This document shows positions 1 through 6,198 of a stretch of DNA of 6,198 bases, piece by piece. Numbering within the stretch: position 1 is the first letter of the stretch; every line of letters starts with the position of its first letter. The notes below the pieces were generated by a model. That model made no database searches, had not been told where the DNA came from, and worked only from the letters and a program-made list of their open reading frames with translations. The stretch is from Prolixibacteraceae bacterium (GTDB lineage Bacteria; Bacteroidota; Bacteroidia; Bacteroidales; Prolixibacteraceae): positions 1-6,198 of the forward strand of contig JAGYOI010000088.1 in NCBI GenBank assembly GCA_018399395.1. Reading direction: 5' to 3'. A program made the position numbers and the translations under genes.

Positions 1-516
1 ATACGCCCACGAAGCAGGGTCGGACATTACCATTCCCGGATTTTGAATTCCTTCAGCCAATTTCAGCCACTCGTAAGGCTGGAGCATCAGAATAATTGCC
101 GATATCAACACCCATTTGTTACCCATCCGTTCAAAAGGAATCATAAAAAAACCAATTATGGCATAGATAAACAAAATGTCGCCCTGATAGAAAGCTGAAT
201 TGATAATCCCAAACCCGAGCAAAAGCAACAAACGCCAGGCGAAACGGGCTTTGAACGGCTTACCCCGTTTGCGGCTGTTGTTCGACTGTATATAAAAGGT
301 AAGGCCAAACAAAAAAGCAAAAATGGCATACGATTTCCCCCCGAACAGAAAAAACATGGTGTCCCAAATTGCACCATCAATCGCCTGCATCCACTGTGGC
401 AGGCCGGTGGGTTCAAAATAAAAATCGAAATGTTCGATGTTATGCAAAAGCATTATCGAAACAATAGCAAACCCACGAAGGGCATCAACAACATGAAGGC
501 GCTTTACTGTTTCCAT
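1..516 (-). CDS. DUF418 (YeiB-like) family membrane protein, N-terminal part, cut by the window edge
   Basis: The frame is open from an ATG at 516 to the left edge, giving 172 residues without a stop. DUF418 proteins are usually near 370-420 aa, so less than half is present. The N-terminus has the family signature VDALRGFAIVSIMLLHNIEHF (residues 9 to about 29) leading into helix 1. Further hydrophobic segments lie at about 51-77, 93-110, 112-128 and 134-148. A GDILFIYAIIG motif at 112-122 is typical of the family. DUF418 is grouped with Acyl_transf_3 and HGSNAT-type membrane acyltransferases, but its own reaction is unproven. His25, after LRGF, resembles the histidine found in the first helix of Acyl_transf_3 proteins. 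The gene starts only 6 bases after the stop of the acyl-CoA synthetase gene, so the two are very probably co-transcribed. The family call is firm; the substrate is unknown. Confidence 0.85.
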   Translation of the reverse strand, partial: METVKRLHVVDALRGFAIVSIMLLHNIEHFDFYFEPTGLPQWMQAIDGAIWDTMFFLFGGKSYAIFAFLFGLTFYIQSNNSRKRGKPFKARFAWRLLLLLGFGIINSAFYQGDILFIYAIIGFFMIPFERMGNKWVLISAIILMLQPYEWLKLAEGIQNPGMVMSDPASWAY

Positions 517-522
517 TTCGTC

Positions 523-2175
523 CTATTTTTTATCGCAACGTATTTCAACACGGCGAATTTTTCCACTGATGGTTTTTGGTAAAGCTTCAACAAACTCAAC
601 AATACGCGGATACTTATACGGGGCCGTAACCTTTTTTACATGGTTTTGGATATCGGAAGCCAGCTCATCAGAGGGTTCATATCCCTTACCCAAAACAATG
701 GTGGCTTTTACCACCTGCCCGCGTATTTCGTCGGGAGTGCCGGTTACGGCACATTCAACCACGGCGGGGTGCGTCATCAATGCACTTTCAACTTCGAAGG
801 GGCCAATACGGTACCCCGAACTTTTAATCACATCGTCGGCACGGCCTACAAACCAGTAATAGCCATCTTCGTCGCGCCAGGCAATGTCGCCGGTATAATA
901 TACCCCGTTATCCCAGGTTTCACGGGTCCGCTCTTCGTCGCGATAATACCCTTTAAACAGCCCAAGAGGCGGCTTTTTGCCTGTACGGATGGCTATTTGC
1001 CCCTGCTCGCCATCTTCACATGAGTCACCTTCGGCATTCACCAGGTCGATATCGTACAATGGTACGGGAATACCCATTGAACCGGGCTTTGGCTCCATCC
1101 AGGGGAAAGTAACCAGCTGTACCACCGATTCAGTCTGCCCGAAGGCCTCCATCAATTTAATGCCGGTATGTTGGTAAAACGTTTCGTAAACTTTAGGGTT
1201 AAGTGCTTCGCCCGCGGTAACACAATATTTTAACGATGAAAGGTCGTACTTCGATAAATCTTCGCGAATCATAAAGCGGTAAATGGTTGGCGGCGCACAA
1301 AATGAAGTTACCTTATATTTTGAAATCACCTCAAGCATGTCGGATGGGCTAAATTTTTGATGGTCGTACACAAACACACTGCACCCGGCCAGCATTTGCC
1401 CGTACAATTTTCCCCACACAGCCTTTGCCCAGCCGGTATCGGCAATGGTCAGGTGACGCCCGTCTTCTTCAACATTTTGCCAGAAAACCGCCGTGGCGAT
1501 ATGTGCAAGTGGATAAGTATAATCGTGCGCCACCATTTTGGGCTGCCCGGTAGTTCCCGAAGTGAAATAAAGAAACAACAAGTCATCATTTTCCGAAGGT
1601 TTTTCTGGCTTTACAAAAGCCGGTGCATCGCTAATGCCTTTATTAAAATCCACCCAACCTTCGGGAAAATCAGGCCCCACCGAAATGCGTTTTTCAACCG
1701 TGGGGCAATCGGGCATGGCCTTATCAATGTGGGACGTTACCACATCCTCGCCAACAGCCACAACCGCTTTTATTTTTGCAGCGTTACAGCGGTAAATGAT
1801 ATCCTTTTCGGTTAACAGGTGAGTGGCCGGAATAGCCACAGCACCAATTTTGTGCAGTGCAAGCACCGAAAACCAAAACTCGTAGCGGCGCTTCAATACC
1901 AGCATTACTTTGTCGGCGTGGCCAATGCCCTGCTGCATGAAAAAAGAAGCAGCCTGGTCGGTTTTTTCTTTTAAGTCGGCATAGGTAAAATCGATGTGTT
2001 CGCCCTGGTCGTTGGTCCAAACCAGTGCAATTTTCTGAGGCTCGATACGGGCATATTCATCAACCACATCGTAAGCAAAGTTGAAATTATCGGGGACATT
2101 TATTTTAAAATTATTTTGAAAATCTTCAAGCGAATCAAAATCCGCTTTTTCAAGGTATTTTTTATACAATTGCAT
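523..2175 (-). CDS. AMP-binding acyl-CoA synthetase (acetyl/medium-chain type)
   Basis: This 550-residue protein is a full-length member of the ANL adenylating superfamily. It would activate a carboxylic acid with ATP to an acyl-adenylate and then form the CoA thioester, in the cytoplasm. Visible core motifs are the P-loop TSGTTGQPK (205-213), EAFGQTES (343-350), YYTGD (426-430), the hinge region [20 protein letters not shown] (444-463), and [10 protein letters not shown] (533-542) with the catalytic lysine Lys539, a site often acetylated in acetyl-CoA synthetases. The [15 protein letters not shown] segment (246-260) and overall length fit the medium-chain (MACS/ACSM-like) branch better than long-chain FadD. 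The acid used (acetate, propionate, branched or aromatic) cannot be read from the sequence. The ATG at 2175 is the first in frame after the preceding gene and has no Shine-Dalgarno, normal for Bacteroidota. It follows the XRE-cupin regulator by 22 bases and precedes the DUF418 gene by 6. No key residue is missing. Confidence 0.95.
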   Translation of the reverse strand: MQLYKKYLEKADFDSLEDFQNNFKINVPDNFNFAYDVVDEYARIEPQKIALVWTNDQGEHIDFTYADLKEKTDQAASFFMQQGIGHADKVMLVLKRRYEFWFSVLALHKIGAVAIPATHLLTEKDIIYRCNAAKIKAVVAVGEDVVTSHIDKAMPDCPTVEKRISVGPDFPEGWVDFNKGISDAPAFVKPEKPSENDDLLFLYFTSGTTGQPKMVAHDYTYPLAHIATAVFWQNVEEDGRHLTIADTGWAKAVWGKLYGQMLAGCSVFVYDHQKFSPSDMLEVISKYKVTSFCAPPTIYRFMIREDLSKYDLSSLKYCVTAGEALNPKVYETFYQHTGIKLMEAFGQTESVVQLVTFPWMEPKPGSMGIPVPLYDIDLVNAEGDSCEDGEQGQIAIRTGKKPPLGLFKGYYRDEERTRETWDNGVYYTGDIAWRDEDGYYWFVGRADDVIKSSGYRIGPFEVESALMTHPAVVECAVTGTPDEIRGQVVKATIVLGKGYEPSDELASDIQNHVKKVTAPYKYPRIVEFVEALPKTISGKIRRVEIRCDKK

Positions 2176-2197
2176 GGTTAAATTTGGTTAGCTGGTT

Positions 2198-2752
2198 TTA
2201 CAAAATGATGGCCATAAAGCGGCAGGGTTTTCCGTCGAGGGCAAGCATTCCGTGTGGCTGCCCCGAATCGAAATAAATCGAATCGCCTTCTTCGAGAATA
2301 ATCTCTTTGTTGTTTAAAACAAACTTTAACCGGCCTTCAAGGATGTAATTAAATTCTTGACCGCTGTGGGCATTAAGCGTTAAAGATGCCGGTTCGGGTT
2401 TCGGCTCGCAGGTAACAATAAAAGGTTCGGCTTTTCGGTTGATAAAATTTTGTGCCAGCGATTCGTAATTGTAAGCTTTTGTGCGTTCAACACCCACCCC
2501 TTTGTTTTTTCGGGTAACCGCATAACGGTGCATATGGGGCTCTTCACCGGTGAGTAAAACGGTTAGTTCAACACCATATTTTTGTGAAATTTCATGTAGG
2601 ATACTAACCGGTATATCAGTTTTCCCCGATTCATACTTTTGATAATCTTCCTCACTCACCCCGCATACTTGTGCTGCATCAGCAATGCTGACATCGAGCA
2701 CATCGCGCAGGCCTTTCAGTCGTTCGGCTATTTGCTTGATTTGTTCTTCCAT
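2198..2752 (-). CDS. XRE-family helix-turn-helix regulator with C-terminal cupin domain
   Basis: This 184-residue cytoplasmic DNA-binding regulator combines an N-terminal XRE-type HTH (about 6-65, with the core DAAQVCGVSEEDYQKYESGK) with a C-terminal cupin_2 sensor domain (about 112-184). Cupin motif 1 is NAHSGQEFNYILEG (127-140), giving His129, Glu133 and Gly140; the first histidine of the usual HxH is Asn127. Motif 2 is GDSIYFDSGQPH (156-167) with His167. One of the four usual metal ligands is therefore replaced, so metal binding may be altered and a bound organic ligand is possible. This fused architecture often regulates neighbouring metabolic genes, and here it lies 22 bases upstream of the acyl-CoA synthetase. 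The ATG at 2752 is preceded by AAAGGAAC, a Shine-Dalgarno-like stretch placed unusually close (about 3 bases). It probably autoregulates and controls the downstream synthetase and DUF418 genes; that is inference from position. Confidence 0.93.
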   Translation of the reverse strand: MEEQIKQIAERLKGLRDVLDVSIADAAQVCGVSEEDYQKYESGKTDIPVSILHEISQKYGVELTVLLTGEEPHMHRYAVTRKNKGVGVERTKAYNYESLAQNFINRKAEPFIVTCEPKPEPASLTLNAHSGQEFNYILEGRLKFVLNNKEIILEEGDSIYFDSGQPHGMLALDGKPCRFMAIIL

Positions 2753-2806
2753 GTTCCTTTTTGGTTAATTGAGCCCAAAAAGTAACAATAATCCCCGAAA
2801 TACGAA
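2753..2806 (-). promoter_or_regulatory. candidate promoter/leader of the regulator-synthetase unit
   Basis: This is the only spacer that could carry a promoter for the XRE-cupin, synthetase and DUF418 genes. On the minus strand TACTTTTT (2784-2777) matches 7 of 8 positions of the Bacteroidota -7 element TAnnTTTG. A weak TTCG (2806-2803) stands 18 bases upstream, where TTTG is expected at -33. The match is marginal; such motifs arise easily in AT-rich DNA. If real, transcription would begin near 2770 and leave a leader of about 18 bases. No terminator is seen upstream, so read-through from the kinase genes is also possible. Confidence 0.2.
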
Positions 2807-2815
2807 TTATTTGTT
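2784..2815. promoter_or_regulatory. imperfect inverted repeat, candidate operator
   Basis: Reading the minus strand, AACAAATAAT (2815-2806) is followed after 13 bases by ATTATTGTT (2792-2784), an inverted repeat with one unpaired base. It spans the stop codon of the transporter remnant and ends at the weak candidate -7 element, a natural place for the XRE-type regulator to bind as a dimer. The arms are AT-rich and short, so chance is a real alternative. It is not followed by a T-run and is unlikely to be a terminator. Confidence 0.22.
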
Positions 2816-3145
2816 CGATTTTTTATACCAGTGAATGACAAGAACAATTAAACCAAGAATGAGCGAAACGGTAGTAATGGCAACACCTACCCCAAAAAAA
2901 TCGGCCACAAAACCAATCACCAGTGCTATAAGTACGGTTATCACTGTTTTTAGTTGCGATTGTGCCGACAACACCGAAGCCAGTATTTCGTTGGGCACTT
3001 CATCGGCCACAAGCCCTGTCATAATAGGTTTTCTGAAATTCTCAACCAGGTAAACCACGGTAAAAAACAGTAATGACCACCACCAATATTCAAAGCCGTA
3101 TGCACTGAATTTATAATACTGAAGGTTGCGAAGTGATTTATTCAT
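2807..3145 (-). pseudogene. C-terminal remnant of an MFS transporter (last three helices)
   Basis: From the ATG at 3145 this frame encodes 112 residues. From about residue 20 it resembles the end of a Bacteroidota major facilitator transporter: a hydrophobic helix (WWWSLLFFTVVYLVENFRKP), the loop with MTGLVADEVPNEILASVLSAQSQLKT, a second helix (VITVLIALVIGFVADFF), a third (VGVAITTVSLILGLIVLVIHWY) and a basic tail KKSNK. A full MFS protein has about 400 residues and 12 helices, so the first nine are missing. The sequence upstream is the intact end of a histidine kinase gene, so they are not nearby in another frame. The first 18 or so residues (MNKSLRNLQYYKFSAYGF) are not recognised. A TTG at 3172 would add nine residues, but an in-frame TGA lies at 3184-3182. 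It may be a dead relic of a deletion or a small expressed membrane protein; the relic is favoured. Confidence 0.6.
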
Positions 3146-3155
3146 TCTGTGAGAA

Positions 3156-3192
3156 TTAAAATAGCCGAACAAATATAAAAATCATTTCCTCC
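3156..3192 (-). other. strong Shine-Dalgarno with 9-codon ORF in the spacer after the kinase gene
   Basis: Immediately after the kinase stop TAA the minus strand reads GGAGGAA directly followed by ATG (3185), then eight codons (peptide MIFIFVRLF) and TAA ending at 3156. The stop lies 10 bases before the ATG of the transporter remnant, in another frame. A perfect GGAGG is rare in Bacteroidota, where starts are mostly AT-rich. It may be the original start of the now-deleted transporter gene, a coupling leader, or chance. Nothing shows that it is translated. Confidence 0.25.
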
Positions 3193-5322
3193 TTAACGGG
3201 CAGCCGGAACGGTAAAATAAAAGGTTGTACCCTTCCCTCCCGATTTTCCATCGGGATCACTTTCTGCCCATATTTCACCACCATGCTTTTTTACAAAGTC
3301 ATGACAAATTATCAGACCCAGTCCGGTGCTTGGTTCATTTTCGGTACCTGTCCGGTTAATTTTTTTGTCAATATGAAACAGCTTTTCAAGCATTTCTTTT
3401 GACATACCTATACCGTTATCGGTTATCGAAAATTTCACAAACCCGGCATCCTCTTCTACATCAACTTTAACAATGCCACCCCGGGGCGTAAATTTCATCG
3501 CGTTTGAAACAAGGTTACGCACGATGGTTTTTAGCATATTTTCATCTCCATTACAAAAAAGTTCGTTGCCTGTTGAAAGATTAAGCTGAATATTCTTATT
3601 TCGGGCCACACCCTCAATGCCTTCAAAGCAATCCTCAAGCATATCGTTTACATTAACTTTTTCAGGCCTGAAAGGTATTAAACCCTGCTGGTTGCGCGAC
3701 CAGTCGAGCAAATTGTTCAATAACTCGAAAACGTTCGAAGCCGATTTCCGGATGCCGGAAGCAATATCCACCATTTCGTCCTTGGTCATGCTATCAGCAT
3801 CATCGGCCATCAGGTTGGTAAGTCCGAGAAAACCATTAAACGGCCCCCGTAAATCGTGTGATATAATGGAGAACAAGCGGTCTTTCTGCGCGTTCAACTC
3901 ATTTAATTGTTGATTTTTAATGCGAACCTCTTCATTAAATATTTTCCGTTGGGTAATATCTTCTTTTACGGCTACAAAGTGGGTAACTTCTCCGTTATCA
4001 TTTTTTAAACCTGAAATTGATGCGCTTTCCCAAAAAATTTCACCATTCTTTTTGCGGTTTTCAAATTCGCCATGCCATTTTTTGCCTTCGCGAATGGTTG
4101 TCCACATTTCGGCATAAAACGATTTTGGCATGTTACCCGACTGTAACACCCTGGGGGTTTCCCCTACTACTTCATTGTAGGTATAGCCGGTTACTTTGGT
4201 AAACCATGGATTAACATATTTGATTAATCCATTTGAATCGGTAATGACAATGGATGCCGGACTTTGTTCTACCGCACTCTTCAACACCAGGGCCTCTTCT
4301 TCAACCTTTCGTATTTCAGTTATCACATGCGCTACACTCAGCAAATAATCACGCCCTTCGTTATTGAAAACGACCCCCGAGAACAAAGCGATAACTTCTT
4401 CATCATCCTTGTTCTTAAATGTTGTTTCAAAATTATAGCAATATCCCTTTTCTTCAATTTCACAGAAAAACAGTTCACGCTCACCTGGATCTTTCCATAG
4501 CCCTATTTCCAGCGGTATGCCCCCAATAATCTCTTCAGGCTGATAACCAGTTGTTTTCACAAAACCACTGTTTACATCAACTATTTTACCAGTATTTTTT
4601 TCAGTTATGGTAATTGGGTCGGGAATGGTTTCAAAAATTAACTTAAAATGATTCCGTGATCCTGACAATTTATCATTCAACCGCTGACTGATAAGCAGAG
4701 CAAGGCCAAAAGCAAAAAAAAGTGTTACTATTATTCCAACAATGAAAAAAATAGAATTCCCCAGGTTACCGGCCTCAAATGATAAATCAACATCGACAAA
4801 TGCTACAACAAGAAAACGCAATAATAACACTACCGACATGAAAGATAAAGCTGAACCAATATAAATTGCGGCACTACGTCCCTGCCCCTTTTTAGCCCTG
4901 AAAAATAAATGAGCCAAAAAAGCAAAATATATTGAAAATGACAACGCGAAAATCAGAATGCGCATTTTCAGGTTATTATCAACGAGCGTAAAATAAAGCA
5001 TTAAAGGGATGAAAGCCAATGCTAAAACAAGAAACAGAAAAGAACGTCTTTGATGTCCGAAGAAGCGAAGTGTGCCTTCGTACAAAAAAACAAAGCCGAT
5101 GAGCTGGAATAAATTCGACAATAAAACAGCCATATTTTCAATTTCGGAAAATTGTCGCAGAAAAAAACCGAAAAAACCAATTGCAACAAACAAAGCACCT
5201 GTGCCCCAATATATTATACCCGAAAACACCTTAATACGGCTGCCAACAAGCATTAAAGCAAAAGCAGCAACAAGATATATCAAAGCAAGGGTAAATGATA
5301 ATGACAAAGGGTCAAACTGCAT
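3193..5322 (-). CDS. sensor histidine kinase with seven membrane helices and two PAS domains
   Basis: This 709-residue protein is complete. It begins with seven hydrophobic segments (about 8-28, 33-55, 63-82, 94-113, 120-142, 150-175, 188-211), a 7TM sensor block. PAS 1 follows (about 224-340) and PAS 2 (about 345-460, ending FVAVKEDITQRK), then a coiled linker (462-485), HisKA with ISHDLRGP (487-494, phospho-acceptor His489), and HATPase_c with the N box NLVSNAMKFT (603-612), G1 DNGIGM (635-640) and G2 STGLGL (665-670). It ends FYFTVPAAR with no receiver domain, so it must pass phosphate to a separate regulator not seen here. After His489 the sequence is DLRG, with Gly493 where the phosphatase motif (E/D)xxT/N has Thr or Asn. 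Its ATG lies 2 bases after the stop of the upstream kinase, with AAAGGAAA overlapping that gene's end, implying translational coupling. The signal sensed is unknown. Confidence 0.95.
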   Translation of the reverse strand: MQFDPLSLSFTLALIYLVAAFALMLVGSRIKVFSGIIYWGTGALFVAIGFFGFFLRQFSEIENMAVLLSNLFQLIGFVFLYEGTLRFFGHQRRSFLFLVLALAFIPLMLYFTLVDNNLKMRILIFALSFSIYFAFLAHLFFRAKKGQGRSAAIYIGSALSFMSVVLLLRFLVVAFVDVDLSFEAGNLGNSIFFIVGIIVTLFFAFGLALLISQRLNDKLSGSRNHFKLIFETIPDPITITEKNTGKIVDVNSGFVKTTGYQPEEIIGGIPLEIGLWKDPGERELFFCEIEEKGYCYNFETTFKNKDDEEVIALFSGVVFNNEGRDYLLSVAHVITEIRKVEEEALVLKSAVEQSPASIVITDSNGLIKYVNPWFTKVTGYTYNEVVGETPRVLQSGNMPKSFYAEMWTTIREGKKWHGEFENRKKNGEIFWESASISGLKNDNGEVTHFVAVKEDITQRKIFNEEVRIKNQQLNELNAQKDRLFSIISHDLRGPFNGFLGLTNLMADDADSMTKDEMVDIASGIRKSASNVFELLNNLLDWSRNQQGLIPFRPEKVNVNDMLEDCFEGIEGVARNKNIQLNLSTGNELFCNGDENMLKTIVRNLVSNAMKFTPRGGIVKVDVEEDAGFVKFSITDNGIGMSKEMLEKLFHIDKKINRTGTENEPSTGLGLIICHDFVKKHGGEIWAESDPDGKSGGKGTTFYFTVPAAR
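3238..3256. repeat. inverted repeat TCCCGA-N7-TCGGGA near the end of the complete kinase gene
   Basis: A perfect 6-base inverted repeat with a 7-base loop lies 45 bases before the kinase stop codon. The same arms and loop length occur at 5376-5394 near the end of the other kinase gene. The DNA encodes the conserved D-P-x-G-x-S-G loop of both HATPase domains, so shared coding constraint is the likeliest cause. Confidence 0.35.
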
Positions 5323-5324
5323 AA

Positions 5325-6198
5325 TTATTTCCTTTCGTTAATTGGGATGGAGAAATAAAACGTACTGCCTTTTTCTCCCGATGTTCCCTCGGGATCGCTT
5401 TCCAACCACATTTTACCACCAAGCAACTCAATTAGTTTTTGTGAAACGGTTAACCCAATACCGGGGCCTCCTGTTTCACGGGTATACGATTGTTCAACCT
5501 GGTTAAACATGTGAAATATCATTCGTTGCTTTTCTTCTGATATCCCGATACCAGTATCTTTAACCCAAAACAGTACTTCACTGTTATCAGGTTCAAAACC
5601 ATATTGCACACCGCCTTTTTTTGTAAATTTAATTGCATTGTCCAATAAGTTCAACAACACCTGATGAATTCGTTTTCTATCGGTGTAGACTATGAATTCC
5701 TGCACACCCTCCGGTAATTTAACATCAACCGATAAATGTTCTTTCCCATGTTTCGATAGTTTCTTTTTAACTTCACGGTTAATTTCACCAAATAAACGTA
5801 CTAGGTCTATATCCTTAAAACTTATTGACAAGTTACCGGTTTCGAGCAACGACACATCAAAAATTTGCTCAACAATCTCTAACAAATGATTACCGCTTTG
5901 GTTTATGATTTCTGAAAATTCGAGAATTTGCTCTTTCGCCATATTCTGGTCTATCAATTCAGAAAAGCCAATAACGGCATTGAGTGGGGTGCGTAATTCA
6001 TGGCTCATATTGGCAAGAAAAGCCGTTTTTAACCGGTCAACCTCTTCTACACGTTTTTTAGCCTCTATCAATTCTTCTTCAGCCTTTTTGCGTTCGGTTA
6101 TATTTTCGGCCACGCTCACGAAGTTAGATATTCTCCCGTGTGCATCAATTATCGGAGAAATGGCTTTGTTCACCCAAAACAATTCCCCGTTTTTCTTT
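5325..6198 (-). CDS. PAS sensor histidine kinase, C-terminal part, cut by the window edge
   Basis: The frame is open at the right edge and gives 290 visible residues. A TTG at 6182 is not a start, because the five codons before it (KKNGE) complete the usual PAS motif KKNGELFWVNKAISPI. The order is the end of a PAS domain (ending FVSVAENITERKKAEEE), a short coiled linker, HisKA with MSHELRTPLNAVIGFSEL (His codon 6002-6000), and HATPase_c with LLDNAIKFTKKGG, DTGIGI and TGGPGIGL. The His is followed by ELRT, the canonical kinase/phosphatase motif. The G2 box has Pro and Ile where GGTGLGL is usual, a variant also found in active kinases as far as I know. No receiver domain follows; it ends at INERK. 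The N-terminal sensor is off the window, so signal and membrane topology cannot be judged. It is transcribed just ahead of the second kinase, 2 bases away. Confidence 0.95.
   Translation of the reverse strand, partial: KKNGELFWVNKAISPIIDAHGRISNFVSVAENITERKKAEEELIEAKKRVEEVDRLKTAFLANMSHELRTPLNAVIGFSELIDQNMAKEQILEFSEIINQSGNHLLEIVEQIFDVSLLETGNLSISFKDIDLVRLFGEINREVKKKLSKHGKEHLSVDVKLPEGVQEFIVYTDRKRIHQVLLNLLDNAIKFTKKGGVQYGFEPDNSEVLFWVKDTGIGISEEKQRMIFHMFNQVEQSYTRETGGPGIGLTVSQKLIELLGGKMWLESDPEGTSGEKGSTFYFSIPINERK
5376..5394. repeat. inverted repeat TCCCGA-N7-TCGGGA near the end of the partial kinase gene
   Basis: This is the counterpart of the repeat at 3238-3256, with identical 6-base arms and a 7-base loop of different sequence, 51 bases before this gene's stop codon. 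It encodes the D-P-E-G-T-S-G loop before the last strand of the HATPase domain. There is no T-run after it, so it is not a terminator. Confidence 0.35.

Noticed and set aside
156..416. An 86-codon minus-strand ORF beginning MNPPACHSG.
   Set aside because: It lies out of frame inside the DUF418 gene, whose frame is open over the whole 1-516 region and shows clear family motifs. The 86-codon product is Cys/Ser-rich with no recognisable domain.
569..2020. Several ORFs of 60-150 codons antisense to, or out of frame within, the acyl-CoA synthetase gene.
   Set aside because: They overlap a fully conserved enzyme gene, show no domain features of their own, and are typical shadow frames.
3144..3156. 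Small hairpin ATTCT-N3-AGAAT between the kinase gene and the transporter remnant, considered as a terminator.
   Set aside because: The stem is only 5 AT-rich pairs, overlaps a start codon and has no T-run, so it would not terminate transcription.
3940..4290. PAS 2 of the complete kinase considered as a LOV blue-light sensor because of its GETPRVLQSG segment.
   Set aside because: The flavin-reactive cysteine of the LOV NCRFLQ motif is absent (TPRVLQ here), so a LOV photocycle is not supported.
3617..5341. Plus-strand ORFs opposite the complete histidine kinase gene.
   Set aside because: They are antisense to a gene with intact domains, and their products are low-complexity Ser/Phe-rich sequences with no recognisable fold.
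5325..6182. TTG at 6182 as the start of a short kinase.
   Set aside because: The frame continues to the window edge and the codons before the TTG complete a standard PAS motif, so the gene is simply cut by the window.

Overview
All protein-coding sequence in this window lies on the minus strand, so gene order in transcription runs from the right edge to the left edge. The protein types suggest the phylum Bacteroidota, perhaps a marine or sediment Prolixibacteraceae/Marinilabiliales-type lineage: PAS/7TM histidine kinases, a Bacteroidota-style acyl-CoA synthetase paired with an XRE-cupin regulator, and a DUF418 protein. Start contexts are AT-rich and mostly lack a Shine-Dalgarno. The lineage is inferred from protein character and was not tested by a search.

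Right half, 3193-6198: two sensor histidine kinases lie head to tail, 2 bases apart. The upstream one is cut by the window edge and shows the end of a PAS domain, then HisKA and HATPase domains. The downstream one is complete (709 aa): seven membrane segments, two PAS domains, HisKA and HATPase. Neither visible part carries a receiver domain and no response regulator is present, so their partner lies outside the window.

Middle, 2753-3192: a short ORF of about 112 codons looks like only the last three membrane helices of an MFS transporter. It is most simply read as a deletion remnant between the kinases and the next genes. The spacer in front of it holds an unusually perfect Shine-Dalgarno followed by a 9-codon ORF that does not lead into the remnant's frame.

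Left half, 1-2752: a compact three-gene unit. An XRE-cupin regulator comes first. After 22 bases comes an acyl-CoA synthetase of the acetyl/medium-chain type. After 6 more bases comes a DUF418 (YeiB-like) multi-helix membrane protein that runs off the left edge. A plausible reading is that the regulator senses a small ligand and controls activation of a short or medium carboxylic acid to its CoA thioester. The membrane protein belongs to a superfamily related to membrane acyltransferases and could consume an acyl-CoA. That functional link is inference.

I see no tRNA, rRNA, CRISPR array, insertion sequence or convincing terminator. There is no gene-free stretch longer than about 60 bases.
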